A DNA stretch of 64,000 nucleotides from Azorinus chamasolen. Its lineage: Eukaryota; Mollusca; Bivalvia; Cardiida; Solecurtidae. A program made the position numbers and the translations under genes. This document shows positions 1 through 9,960 of the stretch, piece after piece. Each line of letters begins with the position of its first letter. Within the stretch, counting starts at the first letter, position 1. The notes under the pieces are model-generated. The model was not told the origin of the DNA and ran no database searches. It saw only the letters and a program-made list of their open reading frames with translations. The stretch lies in assembly GCA_963576725.1 (NCBI GenBank), contig OY755247.1, forward strand, positions 10,713,534 to 10,777,533, read 5' to 3'.

Positions 1-5
1 GACTA

Positions 6-196
6 ACATCGGTCACGATAAAATGCGTAAATAAAAACATTTTCAATAATAATTCCTTTATTTCTCCAGTAAATCGTATGTCGTGACCACTCTTTCGAAT
101 CGTCTCGAAGAGACGATTCAAAAGAGTGGTCACAACATAGGATTTGCTGGAGAAACGCTTTTAGTATCAGCGTACGTACATTTATCTGTTGCTCTG
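6..196 (+). mobile_element. L-family hairpin MITE
   Basis: The element runs from a degenerate GGTC..GATAAAATGCG end to TTATCTGTTGCTCTG. The core is a near-perfect hairpin: TGACCACTCTTTCGAATCG and its complement around an AAGAGA apex, enclosed by TTTCTCCAGTAAATC and its complement. The same core recurs more than ten times in the window. The CAGAG/CTCTG ends suggest, without proving, a hAT-like origin. No coding capacity is seen. Confidence 0.75.
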
Positions 197-323
197 GATT
201 AAGTATATATGCGCATGTCTCAAGATAGAATAGGGTCTTGTGGATTACAAATAGTGTTGAACTTGATCAGACGCCAATTTTTAACACGACGGAGAATATT
301 TAGTAGCATATTCATTGCGTTGT

Positions 324-562
324 ATAACCCATTACTCTTTGTACGTATTTGTAAACAGAGAAGACCCAGATCAGACGGCTCCTATAAGAGCCGTCTGATC
401 AGGGTCTGCTCTGCTTGCTTATGAAATAATATATATATATGACTCTACAGTTTCTGCCATAGCCAAATTTTCCTCTATTCTTCTATCATTATAAAGCAGA
501 ATCTAATTAATATCCATGGTGCCATTTTGTCTTACATGAATACTCAACAGGGAAAGGGTTAA
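324..562 (-). mobile_element. A-family TTAA MITE
   Basis: The left end is ATAACCCATTACTC (decayed TTAA) and the right end is GGGAAAGGGTTAA. The hairpin arms are AGACCCAGATCAGACGGCTC and its near complement around CTATAAGAG. A single A/A-type mismatch (CCCAGATC against GATCAGGG) sits in the stem, as in most A copies. A short open frame here (209-424) is only a read-through of the palindrome. Confidence 0.8.
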
Positions 563-574
563 ATATAACAAAAA

Positions 575-780
575 CAGTAGCATCTGTCTTATGCGCCCAT
601 ACATTTAGTAAACATACGAGTGTTAAAAAGCAGGTCGTTGCTTAATGTAGGGCAAAAGTAATGCAGAAAACTCCTATAGGAGCTTTCTGCATTACTTTTG
701 ACCTGTATTAAGCTACTACCTGCCTTCAATACCCATAATAAGACGTCTTTTTATGGTCGCTTAATACAGGGTCTACTGTA
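575..780 (+). mobile_element. J-family TA MITE
   Basis: The left end is CAGTAGCATCTGTCTTATGCG and the right end is CGCTTAATACAGGGTCTACTG followed by TA. The core hairpin holds GCTTAATG..GGGCAAAAGTAATGCAG and apex CTCCTATAGGAGC. The J core belongs to the core shared by families F, I, J and K. Confidence 0.75.
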
Positions 781-919
781 TTGGGTTCAGTTGAATTTAA
801 TAGTTCGCATTTTTAGGTCCGAATTGTTGCGATTACATTAGCAATAAATCACCCCAGCTGCCGGTCTAATTGTTGAATAGCCCACCGTGTAAGCTCAATG
901 AGTACTCAATGATACAATC

Positions 920-1104
920 TGAGTAGAATTAAAAATGGAAGTAGGAACATTGTAACCATTTTAGAAAGTAAAGAAACAGAACTATCAATTTCCATAAGCA
1001 AATAGAGCATACCCTGATCAGATGGCTCTTATATGAGCCGTCTGATCTGGATCTACTCTGTTTGCAAATGCGTGAAAATGCGTTAATATGAAGGAAAGGG
1101 TCAA
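920..1104 (+). mobile_element. A2-subfamily MITE, 5' truncated
   Basis: The body (GGAACATTGTAACCATTTT, then the hairpin CTGATCAGATGGCTC..GAGCCGTCTGATC) and the right end GGAAAGGGTCAA match the fuller A2 copies at 1324 and 39788. The left terminus is missing. The 105-residue open frame across it is a by-product of the hairpin, not a gene. Confidence 0.65.
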
Positions 1105-1323
1105 ACGACGATTCAGTTACAAAACTTCGTCTGAAAGGTTGAAAGGTGTCTTTGATTTTGGCTACAATGGCGTTAATTATTTGTACGTAGGTCGTATTGA
1201 AAATGTCAAGATGTTGCCAAAATAACAACGTAATGTTACAAAGCAACCAGAAATAGCACCCAGTTACGTTCAGGACATATTAGCAATTGCAACTGCTCGG
1301 TTGTTTTCGATAAGCAAATCTCA

Positions 1324-1573
1324 TTAACGCTTTCTCTGTTCTATGTTTATTCCAAAATTCAATACCTACTGAATATCCATGGGGAAATGGTTATAAATAA
1401 AATATGGAAGGTGGAACATTGCAGCCATTTTAGAAAGTAGAGAGACAGGTCTTTCAAATTCCATTAGCAAACAGAACAGACCCTGATCAGACGGCTCCTA
1501 TAGGAGCCGTCTGATCAGGGTCTACTCTGTTTGCAAACGTGTGGAAACACGTTTATATGAGGGAAAGGGTTAA
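1324..1573 (+). mobile_element. A2-subfamily TTAA MITE, complete
   Basis: TTAACGCTTTCTCTGTTC at the left and GAGGGAAAGGGTTAA at the right. The hairpin CTGATCAGACGGCTCCTATA and its complement is perfect at the apex. The closest relative in the window is at 39788-40036. Confidence 0.8.
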
Positions 1574-1711
1574 TATAAAGCAGGGGAGTCCCAATTGGAA
1601 TATTAGAACCGTGTCACGTGATGAATAAGCTTCGTATAAAGTAAACACAGTACACCTAATTCATCCAAAGGCCCATCCACACTACGTCTGATCTGGTTTT
1701 GAAACTCAGAT

Positions 1712-1908
1712 CAGTAAAACCCCTCTAAACCGAAATTTTATGAAAGAACAATTTAGGTATTTTTAGGTAGGCGGTTGTTTAATGCAGGTTGAAAGTCATA
1801 CAGAAAGCTCCTTTTGCATCGTTTAACCTGACTTTCAATCTGCTTTATAATAAGTTATGTGCTACCTGAAAGACTAAATGTACGTTCGGTTTAGAGGATT
1901 TTACTGTA
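1712..1908 (+). mobile_element. F-family TA MITE
   Basis: Terminal inverted repeats are CAGTAAAACCCCTCTAAACC and GGTTTAGAGGATTTTACTG. The core is decayed: the left arm TTTAATGCAGGTTGAAAGTC is present but the apex has lost symmetry after GAAAGCTCC. Confidence 0.75.
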
Positions 1909-1978
1909 CGGTATAATAAAATTTATTTCAAACGACTACTTACAAATCAAACATTTAAAAGCAAATTGTTGCTTACAT

Positions 1979-2192
1979 GTAACCCATTTGCTCCCAGTGG
2001 ATTATTCCATGCTTATATATTGGATTAGTCAATCTTTTAATTAAGAGATGTCTGGTCTAAAATTTCATTTTTGTTTTGTTTTATATTGAATTTCCTTATC
2101 AGCAAACAGTGTAGACTCTGATCAGACGCCGCATTATGTCTACACTGTTTGCATACGTCCCATATTTGGGATCGTGGGAGCAATTGGGTTAA
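1979..2192 (-). mobile_element. O-family TTAA MITE
   Basis: The left end is GTAACCCATTTGCTCCC and the right end is AATTGGGTTAA. The core GTAGACTCTGATCAGACGCC has lost most of one arm. Complete relatives are at 10549 and 32911. Confidence 0.7.
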
Positions 2193-2335
2193 TGTAGGAC
2201 AAAAACAATGCTAGCTTTCTGCCTTGCAATAAGCTAACACATATTAAACCCTTTCCTTGTCCAACATTCATAAAAGAAATGATGACATCATCAATATCTA
2301 TCAGCTGATTTGTTCTATTACCGGTATAAATTGAC
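2193..2335. repeat. J-core and A-end remnants
   Basis: 2193-2240 resembles a collapsed TA-class core (GCTAGCTTTCTGC..AAGCTAAC). 2244-2300 starts TTAAACCCTTTCCTTG like an A-family end. Both are short and decayed. Confidence 0.4.
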
Positions 2336-2340
2336 AATGA

Positions 2341-2440
2341 AGAAAATATTCCAAAATAGGGAATTAATATAAATTATAAATTAGTGGTCGAAATATTAGA
2401 TCAGAGCATTTCAAGTATTTAGGTATAAATTGTTCAAGGA
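2341..2440 (+). mobile_element. Penelope-like element 3' tail fragment
   Basis: TTAGTGGTCGAAATATTAGA at about 2380 is shared with the terminal part of the Penelope-like element at 10090. The adjoining TTCCAAAATAGGGAATTAAT is the reverse complement of sequence at 10133-10155. It is a detached tail fragment with no coding part. Confidence 0.55.
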
Positions 2441-2469
2441 TTTTATTTTTACCTTGACAAAAAAAAACT

Positions 2470-2606
2470 GAGCAGAGTCTGCTATACTTGTTTATGACAC
2501 GATACAGGTCTGAATCTACAGCCTCTGTTAAATTATAAACTTTCAGCTAATAACTATTCATGATGTCATTATTTCTTACATAAACATTCATGCGGTAAAT
2601 AATTAA
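2470..2606 (-). mobile_element. A-family MITE remnant (3' half)
   Basis: It begins at the right hairpin arm (GAGCAGAGTCTGCTATACTTG) and carries the usual A tail (CTGAATCTACAGCCTCTGTT, ATTCATGATGTCATTATTTC). It ends near AATAATTAAG without the left arm. Confidence 0.5.
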
Positions 2607-2799
2607 GACAGGTTCGCTGTAGTTTGTCTTTTGTTCGTGATCAAAGTAGCCCAGTAAACTGTTAGCATTTGCTTTCAATTCATATGCCCAAAGATTCAAT
2701 TAACACTTATCAGATCATTATTGGGTTATCAGTGGAGCGTTAATGTAAACTAGGGGCGAAATTAGGCCTGTTAAAACAGTAGAGGCTATCTCGTCGCTA

Positions 2800-3041
2800 T
2801 TAACGCTTTATTCGATAAATCCGCCTTTCTACGCCCTTTGCAAACAAAGTAGACCCAGATCAGACGGCTCCTATTGGAGCCGCCTGATCAGGGTCTGCTC
2901 CGTATGCTTGTGATATAATTTATATTCTACAGTTCTGCCATTGTCAACATTTCCTGTATTAATTTCCCATCAAAACATAATCTAATTAATATCCATGATG
3001 TAATTATTTTTTTACATGAATATTCATGGAGTAATGGTTAA
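2800..3041 (-). mobile_element. A-family TTAA MITE
   Basis: TTAACGCTTTATTCG to GGAGTAATGGTTAA. The hairpin is CAGATCAGACGGCTCC / GGAGCCGCCTGATCAGG around TATT. The tail has the paired ATTAATATTCATGA and ACATGAATATTCATG motifs seen in complete A copies. Confidence 0.8.
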
Positions 3042-3328
3042 CATATGTGTAAACTTCAGGCCTAGACGAGTCTCACAATTGTGTTGTTACATTCAATTAT
3101 TAACAAATCTCGGGGGTTCTCTTTCCTACCTCTTTCCAGGTCTCTCTTAAATACTACAAATATACACTATTTTATATTCTGCATGTTGTTGTTTTCCGGA
3201 CACTTTATATTACAATGTATACAGAGGTACGTGCACATAATTGAGTATCTACAGACAAAAGACATGTAGACGATCATTTCTTATAAAAAAAATAATGTAC
3301 AACAAGTTAAACAGTATAATTAAATGTA

Positions 3329-3532
3329 CAGTAAAACCTCTCTAAACCGGAATTCTAGTAGAGAATAATTTTGATACTTTTAGGCAGGTGGCTGCTTAAT
3401 GCAGGGTGGAAGTCATGCAAAAAACTCCTAGAGGAGCTTTTTGCATGACTTTCACCCTGCATTATGCTGCCACCTGTCTCCAAGACCATTATTTATACAA
3501 ACGTTAACGCCCAGTTTAGAGAGGTTTTACTG
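3329..3532 (+). mobile_element. F-family TA MITE, complete
   Basis: CAGTAAAACCTCTCTAAACC at the left and GAGAGGTTTTACTG at the right, with TA on both sides. The core hairpin is near-perfect: GCTTAATGCAGGGTGGAAGT, ATGCAAAAAACTCC, apex TAGA, and the complementary arm ending GCCACCTGTC. Confidence 0.88.
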
Positions 3533-3559
3533 TATATATAACTGGACTCATAGTTGCAG

Positions 3560-4040
3560 TGTCTATTAAAGTGTAATCAATGCTTCAATTGTTTTGCATT
3601 CATGTATAGAATACATTGTAGACAAACTTTTGACACAATTATGTTTGTATTCTTTGCGTAAGCAAATGAATACAAAGTTACAGGTCGTATTCTCGCGTCG
3701 GCCGCATGCTACTCTCGCCGACCTGACAACCGCCATTCCGCATGGCAGTCTAGTACAAGTTATTGACGTGCATTCGATATCTTCAAAGGGCGTTTATTAA
3801 CATGGCGTCCGGAAACAATCAAGATATACTATTTCTGACATGGAAAGGCGTCGTAGCGTTGGTTTGGTATGTGTAAGAAAGTCACCAAAATATAGGCATG
3901 TGTAAGGAACGCGCACGGATATACAAATATCAGGCTCATGGCGAAATCATGTGACCATAATATGAATGACATTATTCTCCCAGCGTATACTAAATGAATA
4001 AAGAAGTGCGCGACGGATGGCCTTACGCAAGCGATTAGGT
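3560..4040. other. Unique stretch, no supported gene
   Basis: A 68-codon open frame (3594-3800, +) crosses a locally GC-richer patch around 3690-3760. It has no recognisable domain, and no convincing splice sites or repeat homology were found. It may be a decayed exon or plain sequence. Confidence 0.3.
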
Positions 4041-4305
4041 AATCACACCTATAACTTCGAAAGAAGCAACTCGATAAGCATAGTGGGAAACGACCGAAAT
4101 GTCACCTGCAACTGAATAATTCACTAGAAAGCGTGTTAGATCCAATCGTTTCCCTTCTAGACCCGCTATTTTATGCAAAATATCAGAAATTTGATTTTCA
4201 AAACATTGCAAAGAATACTGCAGCGTCTGCAACGCTTTGATCTTTCCTAAACCAGTAACGTATAAACTATAAAGCGTTTTACCGCGTGTGCAGATCACTC
4301 CGCTG
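4041..4305 (-). CDS. Weak candidate internal exon of unknown function
   Basis: On the minus strand a reading frame of about 87 codons stays open. A pyrimidine-rich TATTCTTCAG just upstream could be an acceptor, and AG|GTGTGA near 4041 a possible donor. The middle (roughly residues 15-60) is rich in Leu, Lys and Glu in a helix-like pattern (LGKIKALQTLQYSLQCFE). The sequence is not repeated elsewhere in the window. No family is recognised and the frame has no good ATG; the open frame starts at GTG, which fits an internal exon better than a first exon. It could equally be chance. Confidence 0.22.
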
Positions 4306-4656
4306 AAGAATATAGTTCTCTATAGACACAAGTGTTTGTGTGTGTCTATCTATTTTTTTGGCATCGAAATCGGCCTATTAAATTGTAAAGCATGTTAATT
4401 ATCTGGCACTATCAATTTTCAAATGTTGCTGACATTTGAATTCTATTATGTTTACATGTATAATCAACATGCGTAAATTTGAATAGCAATTAATAATTCA
4501 TGAGCATGGATTTTAATTGGGGGTTTGATGCACACATATACTTTATATATATACTATTTAGATATCCACACTGTTACAAAGTTAAACCGTTTTGATTTAT
4601 TTGAAAATCATATTTTCTGGTAATAAATAACGAACCCCTATTTCATCTTGCCACTT

Positions 4657-4855
4657 CAGTAAAGCCCCTCTAAACCGGACGTTAACTATGGTATAAATAT
4701 CGGTCATGGAGACAGGTGGCAGCTTCATCCAGGGTGAAAGTCATGCAGAAAGCTCCTAGATCTCCGCACGACTTTCACCCTGCATGAAGCAGTCACCAGC
4801 CTAAAAGTATCTAAAGTCTTCTCTGCTAGAATTCTAGTTTAGAGGGGTTTTGCTA
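4657..4855 (+). mobile_element. F-family TA MITE
   Basis: CAGTAAAGCCCCTCTAAACC at the left and GTTTAGAGGGGTTTTGCTA at the right. The hairpin core (GTGAAAGTCATGCAGAAAGC) has lost the last bases of its apex (CTCCTAGATCTCC). Confidence 0.8.
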
Positions 4856-4859
4856 TATA

Positions 4860-6345
4860 TTATACACACATATACGTGTAGTTGGTGCATTATGATACAG
4901 CTAAACAGGTCCTGTTCTGTTCTATGCATTAATTAATTAAAGGGTTCAGTACAAGTAAACGGGGCTGCAGATACAGGTACTACGGTTGTTTGATCCGTGA
5001 TCCAATTTTCAACATGTTCAAAAAGAGTCACGGATATACAAATACTACTACGTATAACAACAGCTAAAATACAGAAAGCTACGGATATATAAATACTACT
5101 ACGCATGACTACGGCTAAAATACGGAAAGCAACGGACCAATACAGATTGCCACGAATGATGCCTAATCGTATCCGTAGCTAATCAGGCGTCAAATCCGTG
5201 AATGTGTGACCTAGACATAAGGTTCCACGTGATCGACGACAAATGACAGGTAATCGTCAACGATTTATGCATAATCTTATGGAGATTGGAGACCATAAAA
5301 TTTAAAACAGTAAAAGCCATACAAGGCAAAACATTTGATTAGGGTTTTACAAATTGCACTGACATACCCGAAGATAATTACCACTTCTTTGTCTGCTCAT
5401 CATTTACTGTACATATACGAAATATGCTTTCAGCATTGAGGGAAATACCCGAATTAGGGGAGATAACCATAAATACACTATTGTTCGGAGGCAGCGTTCT
5501 GAGCGTGGAGTCTGTAGAAGCAGTTAACGATATAGTGCACACATATGTCAGGAGTACAATGTACCAGGAGATTTGACTGAGAAAGTTGACTACTCGATTG
5601 ACGGCTTTTCTTTGTTATTAAAAAAAAGCATGACTATTTGATTGACGAAACTTTCAACTACATATTCATTACAAATCAATTGCTTTACATTGAACTATAT
5701 AATGATTAAGATAATTAATCTGTATTACCGGAACCCGGTTTCAAAGTCACTAATCTTTTATTTTAAGTTGGAAAGCAATGTATTATAGATTGCATATCAA
5801 TCGTATATAGGCGTATACACACTGCGTATATGTATATACAATTCTTAACAGCCGCTGTGCTAAGTTAATTAGAATTATCGATTCATAATTGCAATTTGTT
5901 CCAAATAAAGTTGGTGGAAATGGATTGATCTAATAAGTGATTGTGCAATCGGACCCAGGTAATACTGATTAATTATTATTTAACAACACCCTTGCATATA
6001 TATGAACGATGTAATTATTTACATGTTAATCGCTGTATACATTTATATATTTCTTGCATGTACGACATGTAATTACCTTGTATCACTGGAGAGGACTTAC
6101 ATAGGCTATGCCTGTTGTCCAATCCGTTTCTTTATTGAATAAGATATTGTTGAAATCAAACTCAAATACACCTGTCATATTATGATTTAATCGTGATTGT
6201 CAATCGATTATCGATCACGAAACGTGAGCCGATGATCGAGTAAAGTGTTTACGTCCAATTCCCAACACTAGTACCTATTATAGTGGTATACCAGTATTGG
6301 ATGTAAAGGTACGCAAGAGAAGGTTACACAGTATAGACTTTTCGT
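4860..6345. other. Mostly unique AT-rich DNA
   Basis: No gene or dispersed repeat is supported. 5032-5135 holds two tandem copies of a ~50 base unit beginning ACGGATATACAAATACTACTA and ending CTAAAATACAGAAAGC. 6262-6301 is a short imperfect palindrome around ACCTATTATAGTGGT. Confidence 0.6.
5032..5135 (+). repeat. Two-copy tandem repeat, ~50 bp unit
   Basis: ACGGATATACAAATACTACT followed by CTAAAATACAGAAAGC recurs directly with about 85 percent identity. No larger element could be outlined around it. Confidence 0.6.
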
Positions 6346-7554
6346 TTAACCGATTTCCTCATAGGCTATTTTAGATCCAACGTCTTTAAATATATCTACC
6401 GAAAAGGAGCATTAACTAGAGAAAAGGAATTTTTTAGTTCTGAAATCATTGTGATAATGATCCTTAGGAGCAAATGCTCTATTTATCACAATGGTTTCAA
6501 AACGTGATTTTTATGGATGCTTTGAAACACAGGGGTCTGGACCGCTTCATGGGGGTCTATATGTACTATATAATAACAAGGGTTCCAACTAGCAGAACGG
6601 ATCTCCGTGTACCACAAGTACAAATATGAATGTAACTCTTGCTATTTCGATGATAATTTTGTAATTCTTTCGGGTATTGAAAGCCAATATATTTTACTAT
6701 CGATTAAATATAATCTTCTGACGGTAACTTATACACAATTATCAATCCAACAATGATTTTCTCAAAATTTAACGTGTTTTCTGGGTCATTGACAAACGTT
6801 CGTTCACCCCGGTTTCACTATATCACAGCCATAACCTGGCGATTTTCAGTTCAAAAGATGGCGTGGTTCTATAAAACAACCCAATTATATCACCAATCTC
6901 CATTTGTTTTGTCATCTAAATAAGCAAGCAACTAGCAACAGCGGCCTTTCCGTCTGTCGTTATGTTTCTATTCCGGATGGTGCCATTTTGCAACAAATTT
7001 GAATGGAGCCATTTCATTGGATGAGCGAAGGAAAAGTTGGAAAATCCGTGACGTCACGTACAATGGCTCCTTCCTCGACGAATTGAAGCAAACTGACAAA
7101 ACTCGCTAGTTTTACATCATTCTTTTGATGCTGGGGACTAAATATTGGAGGTGGGCGATAGAATTTATTCGTTTTATTGAACCACGCCATTTGTTTAACT
7201 GCAAATTACCAGGTTATTGCTGTGATATAGTGAAACCGGGGTGAACGAACGTTTGTCAATGACCCAAAAAACTCGTGAAATTTTGAGAAAATCATTGTTG
7301 GATTGATACTTGTTCATAAGTTACCGTTATAAGATTATATTCATTTGATAGAAAAATATATTGGCTTTTAATAGCCGAAAGAATTACGAAATTATCATTT
7401 GAATTGTAAGAGTTACAGTCATATTTGTACTCGTGGTACACGGATATCCGTTCTGCTAGTTGGAACCCTTGTTATTATATAGTACATATAGACCCCCATG
7501 AAGCGGTCCAGACCCCTGTGCTTTGAAAGGCGTATTTATGGAGGAAAGGGTTAA
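6346..7554 (+). mobile_element. B-family TTAA MITE split by a 993 bp insertion
   Basis: The left part (6346-6527) starts TTAACCGATTTCCTCATAGG and contains the B hairpin TAGGAGCAAATGCTCTATTT. The right part (7521-7554) is CTTTGAAAGG..GGAAAGGGTTAA. The two halves were separated by the long-inverted-repeat element at 6528-7520. Its closing TTAA also serves as the opening TTAA of the next A MITE. Confidence 0.8.
6528..7520. mobile_element. Long-terminal-inverted-repeat element (hAT-like), perfect 8 bp target duplication
   Basis: The outer ends are CACAGGGGTCTGGACC and GGTCCAGACCCCTGTG. The inverted arms extend about 310-325 bases (6528-6845 against 7200-7520) and are roughly 90 percent identical. 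CTTTGAAA flanks the element exactly on both sides (6520-6527 and 7521-7528). An 8 bp duplication fits the hAT superfamily. The ~350 bp centre has no open frame of note, so it is non-autonomous. It landed inside an older B MITE. Confidence 0.85.
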
Positions 7555-7777
7555 CCCCATACTCTATGAATATTCATGGAAGAAATATATAATGACATCA
7601 TGAATATTAATTAGATTATTCTTTTATAATGACATATAAACACACGATTTTTCTTGGTATTGGTAGAAACGATTTCATAAGCAAACAGAGCAGACCCTGA
7701 TCAGACGGCTCCTATAGGAGCCGTCTGATCTGGGTATTCTCTGTTTGCAACGGCGCAATTATTGAGTGACGGGTTAA
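7551..7777 (+). mobile_element. A-family TTAA MITE, complete
   Basis: TTAACCCCATACTC to GAGTGACGGGTTAA. The tail ATGAATATTCATGG is followed by the hairpin CTGATCAGACGGCTCCTATA with a perfect apex. The stem shows the recurrent mismatch (CCCTGATC against GATCTGGG). Confidence 0.85.
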
Positions 7778-8462
7778 ATAAAAAATATAAATTTGCCGTT
7801 TGTATGGACATAGTGTCTTTGATAAATGAAGCGAATAATGCATGTTTCTCGAATCAAGATTTATACATTATTTAAAACCCTATTGGGATGGCAAGTTAAT
7901 AGCTGCATGCAAACTGCATTGCTCAATTGGCGATTCCAAAATTGAAAAAAAGGCCAAACGCATCATGAATATTCAGGTATATTTTTTTAAAAAGGTGTTA
8001 GTTGACAAACAATGCTGAACCTTATGAGAGGATTACACTAGGAGCCCTACCATCTTGGTCTACATTGATTACAAATGACATTAGATACTCGTGCCCCACA
8101 CTGGAAGGGTTAAGTACCGTGCATGGATATCAGAACATAGACCTTGTGGTAATAATGAACACATGTCACGCGTTGAATACGAAACTGCGAATTCAAATGA
8201 AGGGAACGGTTATATAAACAAATTGAATGAGGAAATTGACAGATGTGCAGAAATAGATACTTCTTGATTGTGGAGGCATGCAGAGATCGCTGACTCCTGT
8301 CGGTAATAGAATTGAGATGTGCTCATACTGTTTATAGGGATTCAAAGGTGATGAACGAAAAGTGGGTACACTATGTTCATGCTTTTTAATGAGTGCATAC
8401 ATGTACATGAAAATAGCAATACATGTATACATATATCCGTATAATTATGTGCATGTGTCTCA
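7778..8462. other. Unassigned stretch
   Basis: No gene, RNA or dispersed repeat is recognised. Short open frames at 8002-8217 (+) and 8193-8432 (-) overlap and show no domain or codon pattern. Confidence 0.5.
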
Positions 8463-8660
8463 TTAACAATTTACCTTATGCATAATCATGTTAGAAATGA
8501 TGAGATAATTATGAATATTTATTACCTGAAATTTATAACGGAATTAGAAGACATGGTGTTTTTTCCATGGCAGAAAACTTTAGTATCGGACCTATATACA
8601 TGTATTTTTATAAGCAAACAGAGCTGACACAGATCATATAGGAGCCGTATGATCTGGACC
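8463..8660 (+). mobile_element. A-family MITE, decayed and truncated
   Basis: It starts TTAACAATTTACC and keeps the TGAGATAATTATGAATATTT tail. AAGCAAACAGAGCTGACACA leads into a hairpin reduced to CATATAGGAGCCG..TGATCTGG. It stops where the Penelope-like element begins. Confidence 0.6.
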
Positions 8661-8849
8661 AACTTATCCATAGTATTTTACATAAATACTTAAACTGCTC
8701 TGATCTAATATTTCGACCACTAAGGGCCTTTGTCAAAGATTATCATGTCAAAATACACGTCACATTTTTGTTACATGCATTCAGCCATTAAATCAAAGAG
8801 AATAATGTTGATCCAGCGTCGTCATGGTGACATTGGGTTGTTTTTTAAA

Positions 8850-8915
8850 ATGTCATGACGTCATCAAAATGACGTCATCAAATGACGTCATGGGTGCAAC
8901 GACGTCATGCATGCA
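8850..8915 (-). promoter_or_regulatory. CRE-like TGACGTCA cluster, left arm
   Basis: Three TGACGTCA palindromes and one TGACGTCG variant lie within about 60 bases downstream of the endonuclease frame of the left copy. TGACGTCA is the classical CREB/ATF site; that it is bound here is inference. Confidence 0.5.
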
Positions 8916-9114
8916 TTAGCGCATTATCCTCTTTGATGTTACAGTCAAATGGTCTGTAGGTTCTCAGCCTCCATATCCAATCAGTTTCATGGATCTGTCT
9001 TTCAGTTCTACATGCATGGAACATCCGTTTCAAAACTACAAATCTCACATCATCACTGCTATGACCACCGATTCCAAAATGTCTATTTATTGGCTTCTCT
9101 CTCTCATGCCTCAC
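8905..9114 (-). pseudogene. GIY-YIG fragment in left arm of Penelope-like element
   Basis: The 69 residues equal the C-terminal 69 residues of the frame at 9157-9906 with one change (Asp for Gly in RPFxCNIKE). The catalytic N-terminal part of the domain is removed by the internal deletion of this arm, so it cannot encode an active nuclease. Confidence 0.8.
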
Positions 9115-9156
9115 ATCATTTTTGAATTTTGAATCTAACTGTTTGTTTCTTTACTA

Positions 9157-9906
9157 ATGTGGCAGATCTGTCAAGTTAATCCACCCTTACCAACTGATTT
9201 TCTGGTAAGGGTGGATAAACTTGACAGATCTGCCACATTAGTAAAGAAACAAACAGTTAGATCTAACAGGAAAATGAATAGGGTCCCTTTAGTTTTGACG
9301 TATTCAAATCTGCTACCGAATATACATTACATTGTAAACAAACATTCAAAAGTTTTGCATCAATCAGACCGGCTTAAAGAAGTATTCCAACAACTGCCAA
9401 TCGTAGCATTCAGGCGTGATAAAAATCTATGTGACACACTGGTGCATTCAAAAACTAACAGGATTGTTAGACCAAGCAATACAGTCTGTTCACAGGGTTG
9501 TGCTACTTGCAGTATTCTTGAAATGTCAAGTATAAGTGACACAAATAGGCAATCAGTTTACAATGTGTCAACTAATATTAACTGTAGAGAAAGAAATGTA
9601 GTATATGCAATTAAATGCAGTAAATGCGATATAATGGTGTATGTCGGTGAAACTGAGAGAGAAATTCGGGAGAGAATGAAAGAACATTTGAGTGATGTGA
9701 GGCATGAGAGAGAGAAGCCAATAAATAGACATTTTGGAATCGGTGGTCATAGCAGTGATGATGTGAGATTTGTAGTTTTGAAACGGATGTTCCATGCATG
9801 TAGAACTGAAAGACAGATCCATGAAACTGATTGGATATGGAGGCTGAGAACCTACAGACCATTTGGCTGTAACATCAAAGAGGATAATGCGCTAATGCAT
9901 GCATGA
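9157..9906 (+). pseudogene. Penelope-like element C-terminal region: linker plus GIY-YIG endonuclease
   Basis: The frame holds the C-terminal third of a Penelope-like polyprotein. Residues 42-90 (VPLVLTYSNLLPNI ... PIVAFRRDKNLCD) match the linker that follows the reverse transcriptase in this family. A Cys cluster (C111, C115, C118) and C143 form the zinc-finger-like spacer. Residues 147-235 are the GIY-YIG nuclease: VVYAI then VYVGET for the two signature strands, an Arg-rich helix (EIRERMKEHL), HF...GH, and an acidic ETDW near residue 223. The nuclease nicks target DNA during retrotransposition. The reverse transcriptase is missing because the copy begins inside the palindrome at about 9203, so the first ~16 residues and the ATG are not native. 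The domain itself has no stop or frameshift, suggesting a young copy. Confidence 0.88.
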
Positions 9907-9960
9907 CGTCGTTGCACCCATGACGTCATTTGATGACGTCATTTTGATGACGTCATGACA
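9903..9960 (+). promoter_or_regulatory. CRE-like TGACGTCA cluster, right arm
   Basis: Directly after the endonuclease stop, three TGACGTCA palindromes spaced 10-17 bases apart plus TGACGTCG occur. The same cluster is conserved in the left arm, so it is part of the element's 3' non-coding region. Confidence 0.5.

Noticed and set aside
209..424. 71-codon open frame, and many similar frames across A, B, D, G, L hairpins
   Set aside because: They read through palindromic MITE cores; similar frames recur on both strands of each copy and have no domain.
8905..9114. Independent small GIY-YIG gene on the minus strand
   Set aside because: It is the inverted, internally deleted copy of the Penelope-like element and lacks the catalytic strands.
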